Shown: one piece after another, positions 34,708 through 44,152 of the stretch
Layout of the letters: the number at the start of each line of letters is the position of its first letter
Numbering within the stretch: the first letter of the stretch is position 1
Assembly: GCA_900696465.1 (NCBI GenBank)
Contig: CAADGE010000027.1
Span: forward strand, 186,001 to 250,000
DNA: 64,000 nucleotides
DNA from: an uncultured Planctomycetota bacterium
Lineage (GTDB): Bacteria > Planctomycetota > Phycisphaerae > UBA1845 > UTPLA1
Reading direction: 5' to 3'
Notes under the pieces: model-generated
Told to the model about the DNA's origin: nothing
The model's input: the letters and a program-made list of their open reading frames with translations, nothing else
The model's database searches: none
Made by a program: the position numbers and the translations under genes

Positions 34708-35700
34708 ATGTCGCAACGACACTTGAGCAACGAATCGACGTCCGGTGTCCTGTTTACGACGCGCCGCAGCCGCTGGCACGTCTATGTCATCCTGCTCATG
34801 CTCGCGGGTTTTGGACTGGTGGTCTGGCAGCGCGACCGAATCCGTGCGCACTGGTGGGCCACTCGGATCGGGCAGGTCGAGGTATTTGAGCAGCGGGCGC
34901 TCTACCTTGCATGTCTCGCAGGCATCGGTGATGAAGCCCTCGGCGCTGTCCAACGGCTGGCGAATGATCCGCGCCCGGATGTCGCCATCCTGAGTGTCGC
35001 GGCCTCGTCCGGTCTCTCGGATGCAACTCGCTCGGAACTGCTCGCCGGTCTCGTTTATCATGAAGATGCCTCCATTCGACAGATGGCTGCGACGGCTCTG
35101 GCATTTATGAATTCGGACGCAAGCCGCGCGCATCTGAGGTCGATTGTTCTCGACAAAAATGAACGACCAGCGGCCGCGGCGCTGTCGGGCCTGGCGCGGC
35201 TCGAGGGAGAAGACGTTCTCGCTGCATTCTGCAAAGCCCTCCATCATGCGAACTCGCTCGTGCGTGCGCAGGCCGTGGAGTCGCTGGGTGAATGGTTGCG
35301 AAGTGAGCGAAACGTTGCGGACCAGCCCTCGGATCGCTCAGCTTGCGATCCAGTCGCGGCACTGGTCGATGCCATGAACGACGCCGGCATCTTTGAAGCG
35401 CAACTGGCGCTCGAACGGGAGATCGCGGATGCCTCCGCCGCCCTGACCGGTCGCCACGGTTTGCGGTTGGAGACACCGCCGACGAGTAACGCCGCGTCCG
35501 CCGCAGGCCCTCGAAGCGTCGCGCGGATCGCCGCACAGGTGCTCAGCGACCTGACGGGCAAGTCGATTCAGCCCGGCAGAATCTTAAGCATGGAGGATCG
35601 ACGGAAATTCATCGAAGCATGCCGGCGACAGATTTCCGATCGCCGACACGCGCCGGAATTGCCTCCCAACTGGTCGGAGCAACTGCCCGATCGGCAATAA
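34708..35700 (+). CDS. Membrane-anchored HEAT-repeat protein, function unknown
   Basis: 330 aa. A short cytosolic start and one membrane helix (about 24-40) precede helical HEAT-like repeats (about 60-190), seen in units such as 'DPRPDVAILSVAASSGLSD', 'HEDASIRQMAATALAFMN' and 'HANSLVRAQAVESLGEWL'. The C-terminal third is less regular. HEAT repeats act as protein-binding scaffolds. It begins 45 nt after the kinase gene. No catalytic motif is seen. Confidence 0.72.
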   Translation: MSQRHLSNESTSGVLFTTRRSRWHVYVILLMLAGFGLVVWQRDRIRAHWWATRIGQVEVFEQRALYLACLAGIGDEALGAVQRLANDPRPDVAILSVAASSGLSDATRSELLAGLVYHEDASIRQMAATALAFMNSDASRAHLRSIVLDKNERPAAAALSGLARLEGEDVLAAFCKALHHANSLVRAQAVESLGEWLRSERNVADQPSDRSACDPVAALVDAMNDAGIFEAQLALEREIADASAALTGRHGLRLETPPTSNAASAAGPRSVARIAAQVLSDLTGKSIQPGRILSMEDRRKFIEACRRQISDRRHAPELPPNWSEQLPDRQ

Positions 35701-35822
35701 TTGCCCTCCGTCCGCGCTGCCAGTCATGGGCGGACGTGTCGTGGAGAATCGCATTACCTCCGCGTGCTCATCCCGCTCCGCGAAGCCCCATTCATTGAAT
35801 CTCTCCGCCGATAGAGGAGGAT

Positions 35823-36989
35823 ATGATCGGGCTGGCAGTTCGCGAACATCCGCCGCAGCCGGGCAGTGCATGCGCTGATGCCGGTGCGCTCTTTACATCC
35901 ACGAGGAAATGGCGTCGCCCGGTCGTGGTTATGACGACCATTCTGTCGCTGGTGGTATTCGACGTTCTGGTGCGGGCCGCGCGTCCCAAGCTGGATCTGT
36001 ACGACGTTGCGGAGCATGACCGGAAGCCACGAGCACTGCATTCGCGCGAGATGGCGGACATCGTTCTGATGGGTTCATCCCGTGCGAACTACGCCCTCGT
36101 ACCGGAGGAATTTACTGCACGGACGGGACTTTCGGCCTTTAACCTTGGAGTTGCCGGATCGAAGGCGGCCGAGTGGCAGATCACGGCGCGCGAGCTGTTT
36201 GAGACGCGTCGGCCGCGTCTCGTGGTGCTTGGGGTCAATGCGAGTGAGTTTCGCGCGGATTACCTCCCGCTACAGGCCGCTCGCTTGCAATTTACGCGGC
36301 GTGATCTCTGGGAGTCGCTACGGCTCGAAGGCCCTTCGCTGGAGGTGATGGGTGAATACACTCGTCGCGTACTTTCTCCGGTGTGGGCGTCGTATGACCG
36401 TCGCTATGAGATTCGGATGTGGGGACAGGAACGGCTGGCGACGATTCTGCCCAAGCACGCGCAGTCGGCACGCGAGCTGCGGCAACGGGTGGCGCGCCCG
36501 GTCCCGCCCGACGGCTACACGCATCCCTGGTCGCTGGGTCGTCAACTTCGGAGCATTGAAGAGCGGCTGCTGGCAGACCCGGCGGCGGTGGATGCGGCCA
36601 GCATTCCTGCATATGCCTCCGATGCTCCTGGCCTGGTGCGCTTGGGTTGGCTGCTCGACTGGCTGACCGAGCGCGGCATCGGTGTACTGGTTGTCTATCT
36701 GCCCAACAGCCCGAGGACGGAAGCCCGCTGGGCTCACGTCGAGCCACGGATCATCGAGGCGATTGCCGAAGTGTGCCGCACGCATGGCACTGAACTGGTC
36801 CGCTGTCCGTCGTCGGAGGTTCCTCGCTCCAATCGGGACTACATCGAAGAGATACACGTTGGCCTGGACCTGGCCTGCCGAATCAGCCGGCGGGTGGCGC
36901 AGCACGCTGTTCAGCTCGGGCTTGTGCCATCGCGTGAGGACGGCGTGACGCGAACCGCAGGCGTGATCGATACGGGAGGCCGGCCGTGA
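35823..36989 (+). CDS. SGNH/DltD-like membrane-anchored protein (acyl-transfer partner)
   Basis: 388 aa. One N-terminal helix (about 32-50) is followed by an alpha/beta domain. The nucleophile block is MGSSRANYAL (Ser in GSSR), 'FNLGVAGSKAAEW' follows, and a late IEEIHVG could supply the His. This is the pattern of DltD/AlgJ-AlgX-like proteins that work with MBOAT enzymes on O-acylation of surface polymers. AGAGGAGG lies directly before the ATG with unusually short spacing. The stop overlaps the next gene's GTG, so the pair is coupled. Confidence 0.8.
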   Translation: MIGLAVREHPPQPGSACADAGALFTSTRKWRRPVVVMTTILSLVVFDVLVRAARPKLDLYDVAEHDRKPRALHSREMADIVLMGSSRANYALVPEEFTARTGLSAFNLGVAGSKAAEWQITARELFETRRPRLVVLGVNASEFRADYLPLQAARLQFTRRDLWESLRLEGPSLEVMGEYTRRVLSPVWASYDRRYEIRMWGQERLATILPKHAQSARELRQRVARPVPPDGYTHPWSLGRQLRSIEERLLADPAAVDAASIPAYASDAPGLVRLGWLLDWLTERGIGVLVVYLPNSPRTEARWAHVEPRIIEAIAEVCRTHGTELVRCPSSEVPRSNRDYIEEIHVGLDLACRISRRVAQHAVQLGLVPSREDGVTRTAGVIDTGGRP

Positions 36990-38482
36990 TTTTCTCAAGC
37001 TGGCTCTTCGCAGGATTCTTTGCCGCCGTCTTTGCGGCTTACTGGAGTCTGCCCACGCGCCGCGGACGCACGATCCTGCTGCTCGCGGCGAGTTACGCCT
37101 TCTACATGTCCTGGAACGCCTGGCTGGTTCTGCTGATCATCGGCACAACCCTGCTGGATTACTTCATCGCACTGGGACTGGAGCGCAGCACGAGCACGAC
37201 GCGACGAAAGGCGCTGCTGATCTGCAGCATTGTGGGTAACCTCGGCGTGCTGGCTCTCTTCAAATACGCGAACTTCTTCGTACTCTCGCTGCGCGGCTTG
37301 CTCGAAACGATGGGCGTTCGTGCGAATCTGTCGACGCTGGACCTGCTGCTGCCCGTCGGCATCAGCTTCTACACATTCCAGACGCTCAGCTACACGATTG
37401 ATGTCTACCGCGGACGCATCCGCGCCACGCGCAGTCTGATCGACTTCGCCGTGTTCGTCGCCTTCTTTCCGCAGCTTGTGGCCGGGCCGATTGTTCGTGC
37501 GTCGGAGTTTCTGCCGCAGCTTGCGACCTGTCGTCGTTGGAGCAGCGATCGACTGGCGTCCGGTGCGGTCCTGTTTCTCGTCGGCCTGACCAAGAAGCTC
37601 CTGATCGCCGATCAGCTCGCCATGCTGGCCGATCCTGTCTTTGCCGAGCCGCACCGCTACGTGACGCGCGATTTGTGGCTGGCGATGTTCTGCTACGGCG
37701 GGCAGATCTTCTGCGACTTCTCGGGTTACAGCGACATGGCCGTGGCCACGGCGCGCGTACTCGGCTTTGATCTGCCGGACAATTTCAGAAGCCCGTACCT
37801 GGCGACGAGCTTGATCGACTTCTGGAGACGATGGCACATCTCGCTGTCCACGTGGCTGCGTGATTATCTCTACATTCCGCTGGGCGGTTCGTTCGGCGGC
37901 GCGTGGCGGACTGCACGCAATCTCATGATGACGATGCTGCTGGGCGGGCTGTGGCACGGGGCCAGCTGGACCTTTGTCGTCTGGGGGGCAATACACGGGA
38001 CGGTCCTGATTCTCTGCAAGGCGATGGTGATGCCGAACAGGTCGCGCGGCCGGAATCCGGATGCCGACTACGAACGAGCGCCGTGGTTCGACACATGGGG
38101 CCTCCGACTCCTCGGCTGGACGGCTACCCTGCTGGTGGTTCATCTGGCCTGGGTCTTCTTCCGCTGTCAGCCGATGGTCGACGCAGCGACTGGCGTGACG
38201 GAGCCAACGTCGGTTGCGCTGGCCCGCGCGACCTACTTTGTGAAGCACTTAATCATCCCCGCGCGGGTTGCAGATCCGATCTGGATCATGAACAAGCTGC
38301 CGGCGTTGTGCCTGCTGGCGTTGATGGGGGCGATGCAGGTCTACGAAGAGTGGGTGCGACGCGGCCGGCCGGGACTGCTGCTGCCGGCGCCGATCGCCGG
38401 GATGGGATATGCCGTGTGGATACTCGCGCTGGTGATTCTGGGTGCGGACAACACGAGCCCGTTCATCTACTTTCAGTTCTAG
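36986..38482 (+). CDS. MBOAT-family O-acyltransferase (AlgI/DltB type)
   Basis: 498 aa, about 11 membrane segments. The N-terminal 'MIFSSWLFAGFF..YW.LP' and the block 'VGISFYTFQTLSYTIDVYRG' are typical of AlgI. The catalytic His is in 'GGLWHGASWTFVVWGAIHG' and the partner His region is FWRRWHISLSTWLRDYLY. Such enzymes pass acyl groups across the membrane to extracellular polymers such as alginate or teichoic acid; the acceptor here is unknown. It overlaps the SGNH gene (GTGA) and is convergent with the tryptophan dioxygenase gene. Confidence 0.93.
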   Translation: MIFSSWLFAGFFAAVFAAYWSLPTRRGRTILLLAASYAFYMSWNAWLVLLIIGTTLLDYFIALGLERSTSTTRRKALLICSIVGNLGVLALFKYANFFVLSLRGLLETMGVRANLSTLDLLLPVGISFYTFQTLSYTIDVYRGRIRATRSLIDFAVFVAFFPQLVAGPIVRASEFLPQLATCRRWSSDRLASGAVLFLVGLTKKLLIADQLAMLADPVFAEPHRYVTRDLWLAMFCYGGQIFCDFSGYSDMAVATARVLGFDLPDNFRSPYLATSLIDFWRRWHISLSTWLRDYLYIPLGGSFGGAWRTARNLMMTMLLGGLWHGASWTFVVWGAIHGTVLILCKAMVMPNRSRGRNPDADYERAPWFDTWGLRLLGWTATLLVVHLAWVFFRCQPMVDAATGVTEPTSVALARATYFVKHLIIPARVADPIWIMNKLPALCLLALMGAMQVYEEWVRRGRPGLLLPAPIAGMGYAVWILALVILGADNTSPFIYFQF

Positions 38483-38543
38483 GCCGCTTGAAGTATCGAA
38501 GTGCCGAATACACCACGGCGCATCGCGCCGGTTGCCGCGATCA

Positions 38544-39326
38544 CTACATCCGATGCCGGATCGCCCACAGATCGGCGAAGATCGGCTTGAAGAGCGACTG
38601 CTTCAGGAAGGGGACGCCGGGTGAGCCGCCGGTGCCGTACTTGCCGCCGATGGTACGCTCTACGAGCTTCACATGACGATATCGCCACTCCTGCATCCCC
38701 TCGTCGAAGTCGGTCATCAATTCGAAAAGAATCGCCAGCTCCGGGTGCGTTCGATATAGATCGAGGATGGACTCCTGCAATTCGGGGCAGGGTTCGTTGG
38801 CCTGAGTCATATCGCGGGTGCGAAGCGACTCGGGGATGGCCGCGCCGCGCTGCTGGAGAAAGTCGTAGAAGTGATCGACAACGCTCCGCTGTTTCAGCCG
38901 TCGCTCGCAGGCCGCTCGGCCGGGCGAATCCGGCGGGAGATACTTGAGTACTTCGGCTCGTTTGTAGCCGAGACAGAATTCCACCTCACGGAACTGGGTC
39001 GATTGAAAGCCCGATGCAGTTTCGAGTCGGTCGCGAAAGCTGGAAAAAGACATTGGCGTCATGGTTTCGAGCACATCCAACTGGCCGACGAGGGTCTTCA
39101 TGACCGTGCGAGAACGCTTGAAGGTATGGATGGCGCCGTACAGGTCATCGTTGGAGAAGTCGAGCTTGACCTTGTCCAGTTCGTGCAGCAGCAGCTTGAA
39201 CCACAGCTCATAGACCTGGTGGATGACGATGAAGAGCATCTCGTCATGCTCCGGCGGCGTGGAACGCGGCTGCTGGAGATTGAGCAACGCTTCGATCTTC
39301 AGATAGTCGGCATACGTCAGCGACAT
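38544..39326 (-). CDS. kynA: Tryptophan 2,3-dioxygenase
   Basis: 260 aa haem enzyme that opens the indole ring of tryptophan to N-formylkynurenine. 'HQVYELWFKLLLHELD' near residue 37, 'FRDRLETASGFQSTQFREVE' near 97 and the haem-ligand region 'WRYRHVKLVERTIGGKYGTG' near 215-234 are diagnostic, and the length is close to other bacterial TDOs. It lies 21 nt downstream of the monooxygenase gene. No kynurenine formamidase gene is in the window. Confidence 0.95.
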   Translation of the reverse strand: MSLTYADYLKIEALLNLQQPRSTPPEHDEMLFIVIHQVYELWFKLLLHELDKVKLDFSNDDLYGAIHTFKRSRTVMKTLVGQLDVLETMTPMSFSSFRDRLETASGFQSTQFREVEFCLGYKRAEVLKYLPPDSPGRAACERRLKQRSVVDHFYDFLQQRGAAIPESLRTRDMTQANEPCPELQESILDLYRTHPELAILFELMTDFDEGMQEWRYRHVKLVERTIGGKYGTGGSPGVPFLKQSLFKPIFADLWAIRHRM

Positions 39327-39347
39327 GATTCGATTCCGATATTTGCG

Positions 39348-40682
39348 TTAGACAAGCCACCACGCTATGGTCACGACAATAGCCATCAATAGAATCACGC
39401 CGGCGCCGGTTACGGCGCGATCCTGCGCCTGCGCCTTGCGCACCGCATCGGCATACGGCGTGCGCGTGAAGGATACCAGAGTATACAGCGGCGTGTAGAT
39501 ACCGGGCAGCAGGCGGTGCAGCGTCCGCTCCAGCAGCTTTCGCGCGCGAAAGACCCGCGAGGCCGTCTTGTCGCGCATCTCGTAAAAATTCTTCACTGCC
39601 AGATCGGCGATGGCGTCGCAATTCGGCTTGCGGATTCTGTCATACTCACCGAACACACGCGACCAGTCCGGTGCATACTTCTCAATACACTCATCGAGCA
39701 CGATGCAGTCTTCAAACGCGGCGTTCGCCCCCTGCCCGTAAAACGGCACCACCGCATGCGCCGCGTCACCGAGGATCACCACCTTGCCCTGATAATGCCA
39801 CGGACTGCTGCGGATTGTCACCATCGAACCCACCGGGTTCTCGCGATAATCTTGGATAAGCGTCGGCATGAGCGGAACGGCATCGGGAAACTCTCGCTGG
39901 AAGAATTCCCTCACGTCGTTATCGCTCTTCATCGCCGCGAAACTCTCCGCCCCCTCGAACGGATAAAACAGCGTGCAGGTGAACGATCCGTCAGGGTTTG
40001 GCAGGGCGATCATCATGAACCGCCGCCGCGGCCAGATGTGCAGGGCGTTTTTTTCCATCTGGAACGCGCCGCTCGCGGCAGGGGGGATGGTCAGCTCCTT
40101 GTAGCCGTGGCGCAGATAGTCCTGTGAATAGTTGAATCGATCCAGCCGCTGCATCGCACGACGCACCGCCGAGAAGGCCCCGTCCACGCCGATGACGATG
40201 TCGCCGGTCGCCTCGACACTTTCGTTCGTCTCCGCGTTGACCAGTCGCGCGGTGGGCCGCTCGAGATCGACCTCCGTGCAGCGATGATTGAAGTGCACGC
40301 GGACGTTGGAGTACCTTTTCGCCGCGTCGAGCGTGACGCTGTTGAGCGACGCCCGGCCGATCGAGTTGATGTGCCGCGACGGGTCGATGTCGTACGGCTG
40401 ATAGTGCAGTTCACCGCGCGGCCCGTGGATCATCCGACCCCGCATGGGGATGGCCGTCTTGAGCACCTCGTCGGCCAACCCGACTCGTTCCAGTGCCGCA
40501 AGCCCCCGCGTGCTGATGGCCAGATTGATCGAGCGCCCGCCGACGAAGTTTCCCGCCGCCGGATCGGGCCGCCGCTCGTAGAGATCGACCGCATAGCCGC
40601 GTTTGCCGAGATACGTCGCCAGGAGCGCTCCGGCCAGCCCGGAGCCGATGAGGACAAATCGTGGCGAATTCGCGTCAGCCAT
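39348..40682 (-). CDS. kmo: Kynurenine 3-monooxygenase
   Basis: 444 aa FAD enzyme that hydroxylates kynurenine to 3-hydroxykynurenine. GSGLAGALLATYL binds FAD, GRSINLAIS is a KMO hallmark, and GDAAHAVVPFYGQGANAAFED is the second FAD block. A C-terminal hydrophobic helix (about the last 20 residues, 'GAGVILLMAIVVTIAWWLV') suggests a membrane anchor, as in animal KMO. The start MADANSP (40682) is chosen because a TTGGCG-17-TACATT promoter ends 7 nt upstream; the frame is open to an ATG 12 codons earlier. Confidence 0.94.
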   Translation of the reverse strand: MADANSPRFVLIGSGLAGALLATYLGKRGYAVDLYERRPDPAAGNFVGGRSINLAISTRGLAALERVGLADEVLKTAIPMRGRMIHGPRGELHYQPYDIDPSRHINSIGRASLNSVTLDAAKRYSNVRVHFNHRCTEVDLERPTARLVNAETNESVEATGDIVIGVDGAFSAVRRAMQRLDRFNYSQDYLRHGYKELTIPPAASGAFQMEKNALHIWPRRRFMMIALPNPDGSFTCTLFYPFEGAESFAAMKSDNDVREFFQREFPDAVPLMPTLIQDYRENPVGSMVTIRSSPWHYQGKVVILGDAAHAVVPFYGQGANAAFEDCIVLDECIEKYAPDWSRVFGEYDRIRKPNCDAIADLAVKNFYEMRDKTASRVFRARKLLERTLHRLLPGIYTPLYTLVSFTRTPYADAVRKAQAQDRAVTGAGVILLMAIVVTIAWWLV

Positions 40683-40689
40683 CGCCGAC

Positions 40690-40718
40690 AATGTAACGAA
40701 TGCCGGTATTGCCGCCAA
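40690..40718 (-). promoter_or_regulatory. Promoter of kmo (leaderless arrangement)
   Basis: Minus strand TTGGCG (40718-40713, 4/6), 17-nt spacer, TACATT (40695-40690, 4/6), 7 nt to the ATG at 40682. No Shine-Dalgarno is present. Confidence 0.5.
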
Positions 40719-40796
40719 CGGGCATGAGACCGATCAGAGCCACGAACGTGAGGGTCGGGGCTCTGCTCGGCGGGCGAGACTGAGTTCGGATTTGCA

Positions 40797-42095
40797 CTAC
40801 CCGTGCTGCCCGAGAATCTGCGCGAAGCGCCAGACTTCGTGAAACGTGTTGTAGAGCGGCACCGGGGCCACGCGGATGACGTTCGGCTCGCGGAAGTCCA
40901 CTTTGATTCCGGCCTGCTCCAGCTTGGCGAAGAGTTCCTTCGGATGCGTCTTTGCGAGTATCGAAAGCTGGCATCCGCGGGCCACCGTCTCGCGCGGCGT
41001 AATCACCTCGTACTTCTCCGACGGCATCTGATCGATCAGAAATTGCAGATACCCGGTCAACAGTTCCGACTTGGCCCGCAACGCCGGCATCCCTGCCTCG
41101 TCGAAGATCGCCAGCGACGCCCGCAACGGTGCCATTGAGAAAATCGGCGGGTTGCTCACCTGCCAGGCCTCGGCGCTGGCCACCGGCACAAAGTCCGGCT
41201 GCAAGTGCATCTGAAACCGTGTCGTAGGATCGTTCCCCCACCAACCCGCCAGCCGCGGCAACTTGGCGTTTTTCGCGTGTCGCTCGTGCACAAAGCAACC
41301 ACCGACCGCGCCGGGACCGCTGTTGAGATACTTGTAGCTGCACCACACTGCGAAATCGATGTTCCAGTCGTGCAAGGCGAGCGGCACGTTTCCCGCCGCG
41401 TGGGCCAGGTCCAGCCCGACGACGCAGCCCTCGCGCTGCGCCGCGGCGACGACCCGCGGTATGTCATACGCTTGCCCGGTATAAAAATTGACGCCTGCCA
41501 GCAGCACGAGTGAGATGATGTCTCCGTGGTCCTCCAAGATCGAAACGATATCGGATTCACGGATGGTATGTTCCCCCTCGCGCGGCCGCACGAAGAACAC
41601 CGCCTCGTTCGGATCGAAACGATGGAGCGAGGTCTGGCTCTTGGCCGCGTAGATGTCCGACGGAAACGTCGGCCAGTCCATGAGTATTTTGTATCGCATC
41701 TTCGTCGGTCGATAGAAAGTCGCCAGCAACAGGTGCAGGTTCACCGTGAGCGAGTTCATCAGGACGACTTCGCCCGGCTGCGCCCCGACCAACCGCGCCG
41801 TCGTCTCGCGGAATTGCTCGTGATAGCTGTACCAGGGACTGCGCCCCTCGAAATGGGCATCGACGGCGAGCTTCGACCAGTCGTCAAGTTCCTGTTCGAC
41901 CGCCTCACGCGCCGCCCTGGGCATCAATCCCAGCGAATTGCCGCAGAAATAAATGACCGGCTCGCCGTCCTTGCCGCAGGGAATGCAGAACCGCTCGCGA
42001 TAGCCCCGCAGCGGGTCCTTCGCATCCATCTGCCGCGCGAAGGACTCCTCGGACGAGAACCCGGTCGGACCTGCTGCGTTGGATCGCGCTGCCAT
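40797..42095 (-). CDS. kynU: Kynureninase
   Basis: 432 aa PLP enzyme that cleaves 3-hydroxykynurenine to 3-hydroxyanthranilate and alanine. The PLP Lys lies in WCSYKYLNSGPGAVGG, the PLP-phosphate region is VLMNSLTVNLHLLL, and YFCGNSLGLMPR near the N-terminus is typical. The start at 42095 has no Shine-Dalgarno, but a TTGGCA-17-TAAACT promoter ends 8 nt upstream. It precedes kmo (114-nt gap) and kynA, all in one direction, so the product route is 3-hydroxyanthranilate, the precursor of quinolinate and NAD. The 3-hydroxyanthranilate dioxygenase gene is not in this window. Confidence 0.95.
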   Translation of the reverse strand: MAARSNAAGPTGFSSEESFARQMDAKDPLRGYRERFCIPCGKDGEPVIYFCGNSLGLMPRAAREAVEQELDDWSKLAVDAHFEGRSPWYSYHEQFRETTARLVGAQPGEVVLMNSLTVNLHLLLATFYRPTKMRYKILMDWPTFPSDIYAAKSQTSLHRFDPNEAVFFVRPREGEHTIRESDIVSILEDHGDIISLVLLAGVNFYTGQAYDIPRVVAAAQREGCVVGLDLAHAAGNVPLALHDWNIDFAVWCSYKYLNSGPGAVGGCFVHERHAKNAKLPRLAGWWGNDPTTRFQMHLQPDFVPVASAEAWQVSNPPIFSMAPLRASLAIFDEAGMPALRAKSELLTGYLQFLIDQMPSEKYEVITPRETVARGCQLSILAKTHPKELFAKLEQAGIKVDFREPNVIRVAPVPLYNTFHEVWRFAQILGQHG

Positions 42096-42103
42096 CGGTG
42101 GAG

Positions 42104-42132
42104 AGTTTATGCTGCAATGCCGCAAATGCCAA
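42104..42132 (-). promoter_or_regulatory. Promoter of kynU (leaderless arrangement)
   Basis: Minus strand TTGGCA (42132-42127, 5/6), 17-nt spacer, TAAACT (42109-42104, 4/6), 8 nt to the ATG. Confidence 0.55.
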
Positions 42133-42292
42133 AATGGCGACGGAATGTCCGCCGGAACGACTCGTATGAATTATTGAGTGAGCAAAGCGGCAGTGTGATC
42201 TGCGCAGCCCGCTTTGACCCATGCTGCTGACGGTGATATTCTTCGTTGTGAAGGATCGCAGTCATTGTGCGTCCTCGGTTTCGCAGGTACAC

Positions 42293-42811
42293 ATGCCCGA
42301 GTTTCCACATAATCTGTGGGCCCCATGGCGGATGGAGTACATCGAGTCGCTCTCCGGTGAGGGCGGTGGGTGCTTTCTCTGTCAGTACCGTGACACGCCG
42401 GAAAACGACGCGCGAAACCTCGTCGTCTGGCGAACGGCCGAGATGATGGCGGTGATGAACCGATTTCCGTACACGAACGGCCACCTGCTCCTCGCCCCGC
42501 TGGCCCATAAAGGCGAGCTGTCGGATTTTTCCGATGCCGAGCTGGCGACGCTCATGCGGCACACGCGCGATGCAAAGGCGTTATTGACCGATACGCTCGG
42601 AGCGCAGGGATTCAACATCGGCATCAATTTCGGCCGCTGCGCCGGGGCCGGTCTGCCGGATCATCTGCACGTGCATCTGGTGCCGCGATGGAACGGCGAC
42701 ACGAACTTCATGGCGGTTATCGGCGACGTGCGCGTGATTCCCGAATCGTTGGAGCGTACGTACGCCAAGCTGCGCGAAGCGGCGGTGCGGCTGGGGTTGC
42801 CGAAGGGGTGA
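42293..42811 (+). CDS. HIT-family hydrolase (Ap4A-phosphorylase-like)
   Basis: 172 aa. It begins PHNLWAPWRMEYI, has a Cys pair CFLCQY and the histidine-triad active site HLHVHLVPRW near residue 125. This subgroup resembles bacterial HIT enzymes acting on dinucleoside polyphosphates or nucleoside phosphoramidates. The start at 42293 is set by the conserved LWAPWR beginning; the frame is open to 42221 without motif support. Divergent from kynU. Confidence 0.88.
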   Translation: MPEFPHNLWAPWRMEYIESLSGEGGGCFLCQYRDTPENDARNLVVWRTAEMMAVMNRFPYTNGHLLLAPLAHKGELSDFSDAELATLMRHTRDAKALLTDTLGAQGFNIGINFGRCAGAGLPDHLHVHLVPRWNGDTNFMAVIGDVRVIPESLERTYAKLREAAVRLGLPKG

Positions 42812-42937
42812 AGTGCATGGCGGTGATGGTGTGGCCCACCGCGCGAGTAACGGCACCTGCTATTCGCCAGTGCCACACGCTCAGTTACGAACCAACCCGC
42901 ATCGCTCGCCTCTTCGCGTGGCAAGAGTGCTTTTCAA

Positions 42938-44098
42938 ATGACGGAATCTGCATCAATTAAGCTCGCCCACTACGCGGTGACCGTCGACAACACCCGCGGA
43001 CGCGCGCACCCCGAAGCGGACGTGATGGACGCCTGTCCTTTCGAGACGGATCGCCAGCGCCTCCTGAATTGCATGGCATTCCGTCGGCTCATGCACAAGA
43101 CGCAGGTCTTTGTGACCGACTGCGGCGACCATTTCCGCACGAGGCTGACGCACACGCTCGAAGTCGTAGCCCAGGCCCAGCGACTGGCCCGGATGCTGCG
43201 GCTGAACGACCGGTTAGCAGGCGGAATCGCTCTGGCGCACGATCTGGGTCATGCCCCATTCGGCCACGCCGGCGAGATGGCCCTTGCGGAACTGATGCAG
43301 AACCACGGCGGGTTTGAGCACAACATGCAGTCCCTGCGTGTCGTCGATTATCTCGAACACCCATATCCGGCCTATCGCGGGCTGAACCTGCTCTTCGAAC
43401 TACGTGAGTCGCTCGTCAAGCATCAGACCTGGTACGACAGGCCCAACGCCGCGCAGCACACGGAAGCCGGTGTGAAGCCGCTGTTCGATTCTGGCCCGTC
43501 CGCGCCCTTGGAGGGGCAAATCGCCAATCTGGCCGATGCAATTGCTTACACGCTGCACGACATCGAGGACGGCCTCGGCGAGGGCGCCCTGACAGAGGTC
43601 ATACTGGCGGAGAGCAGGTTGTGGCAGGATGCGGCCGACGAGGTTCGCCGCCGACACCCGGGAGCGTCGCTGCACGCCATTCGACGCCCGATCCTGGATC
43701 GGCTGGCCCGGCGGATCATCGAGGACGCGGTTGCGGAGAGCGAGCGGCGAATCGCAGCGGCGAGGGTCGGCAGCGTGGACGACGTTCGAGAAAGTCGAGA
43801 GGACTTGATCACGTTCTCCCCACCGTTCTGGCAGCAGATGGAAGAACTCGGCGGCGTCCTGTTTCGCGGACTTTATCAGAACCATCGGGTCGTACGGATG
43901 GATTCCAAGGCCCGTCGACTGATCCGCGAGCTATTTGAGGCGTACGCGTCAGAGCCGCGTCTGATGCCGGAACGCTATGCATCGCGGGTCGAGGAGCAGG
44001 GGCTGGAGCGGGTCATCTGCGACTATATCGCCGGGATGACCGACCGTTTCTGTCAGGAGGAGCACCGCCGGCTCTATGCCCCGTTTTATTTCGGTTAA
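42938..44098 (+). CDS. dgt: Deoxyguanosinetriphosphate triphosphohydrolase-like protein
   Basis: 386 aa HD-domain enzyme. Metal-binding blocks are 'RTRLTHTLEV', 'AHDLGHAPFGHAGE' and a later 'NLADAIAYTLHDIED'. 'GGFEHNMQSLRVV' is characteristic of the dGTPase-like family, which removes triphosphate from dNTPs. E. coli Dgt is about 505 aa; this is the shorter class common in other bacteria. The N-terminus has the 'R....F..DRDRILNC..FRRL' type motif (CPFETDRQRLLNCMAFRRLM). Confidence 0.92.
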   Translation: MTESASIKLAHYAVTVDNTRGRAHPEADVMDACPFETDRQRLLNCMAFRRLMHKTQVFVTDCGDHFRTRLTHTLEVVAQAQRLARMLRLNDRLAGGIALAHDLGHAPFGHAGEMALAELMQNHGGFEHNMQSLRVVDYLEHPYPAYRGLNLLFELRESLVKHQTWYDRPNAAQHTEAGVKPLFDSGPSAPLEGQIANLADAIAYTLHDIEDGLGEGALTEVILAESRLWQDAADEVRRRHPGASLHAIRRPILDRLARRIIEDAVAESERRIAAARVGSVDDVRESREDLITFSPPFWQQMEELGGVLFRGLYQNHRVVRMDSKARRLIRELFEAYASEPRLMPERYASRVEEQGLERVICDYIAGMTDRFCQEEHRRLYAPFYFG

Positions 44099-44152
44099 TG
44101 CGGCGTGAACCGGGCAGAACCGGCGTGCGTCTGAGGGCCCGGCGAATCGGGT

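Noticed and set aside
35704-35745. CGTCCGC...GCGGACG stem after the HEAT gene
   Set aside because: Seven pairs, no T-run; too weak to call a terminator.
42829-42878. GTGTGGC...GCCACAC inverted repeat between the HIT and dgt genes
   Set aside because: Only 7 bp of stem with a 36-nt loop; not enough to claim a repeat or terminator.
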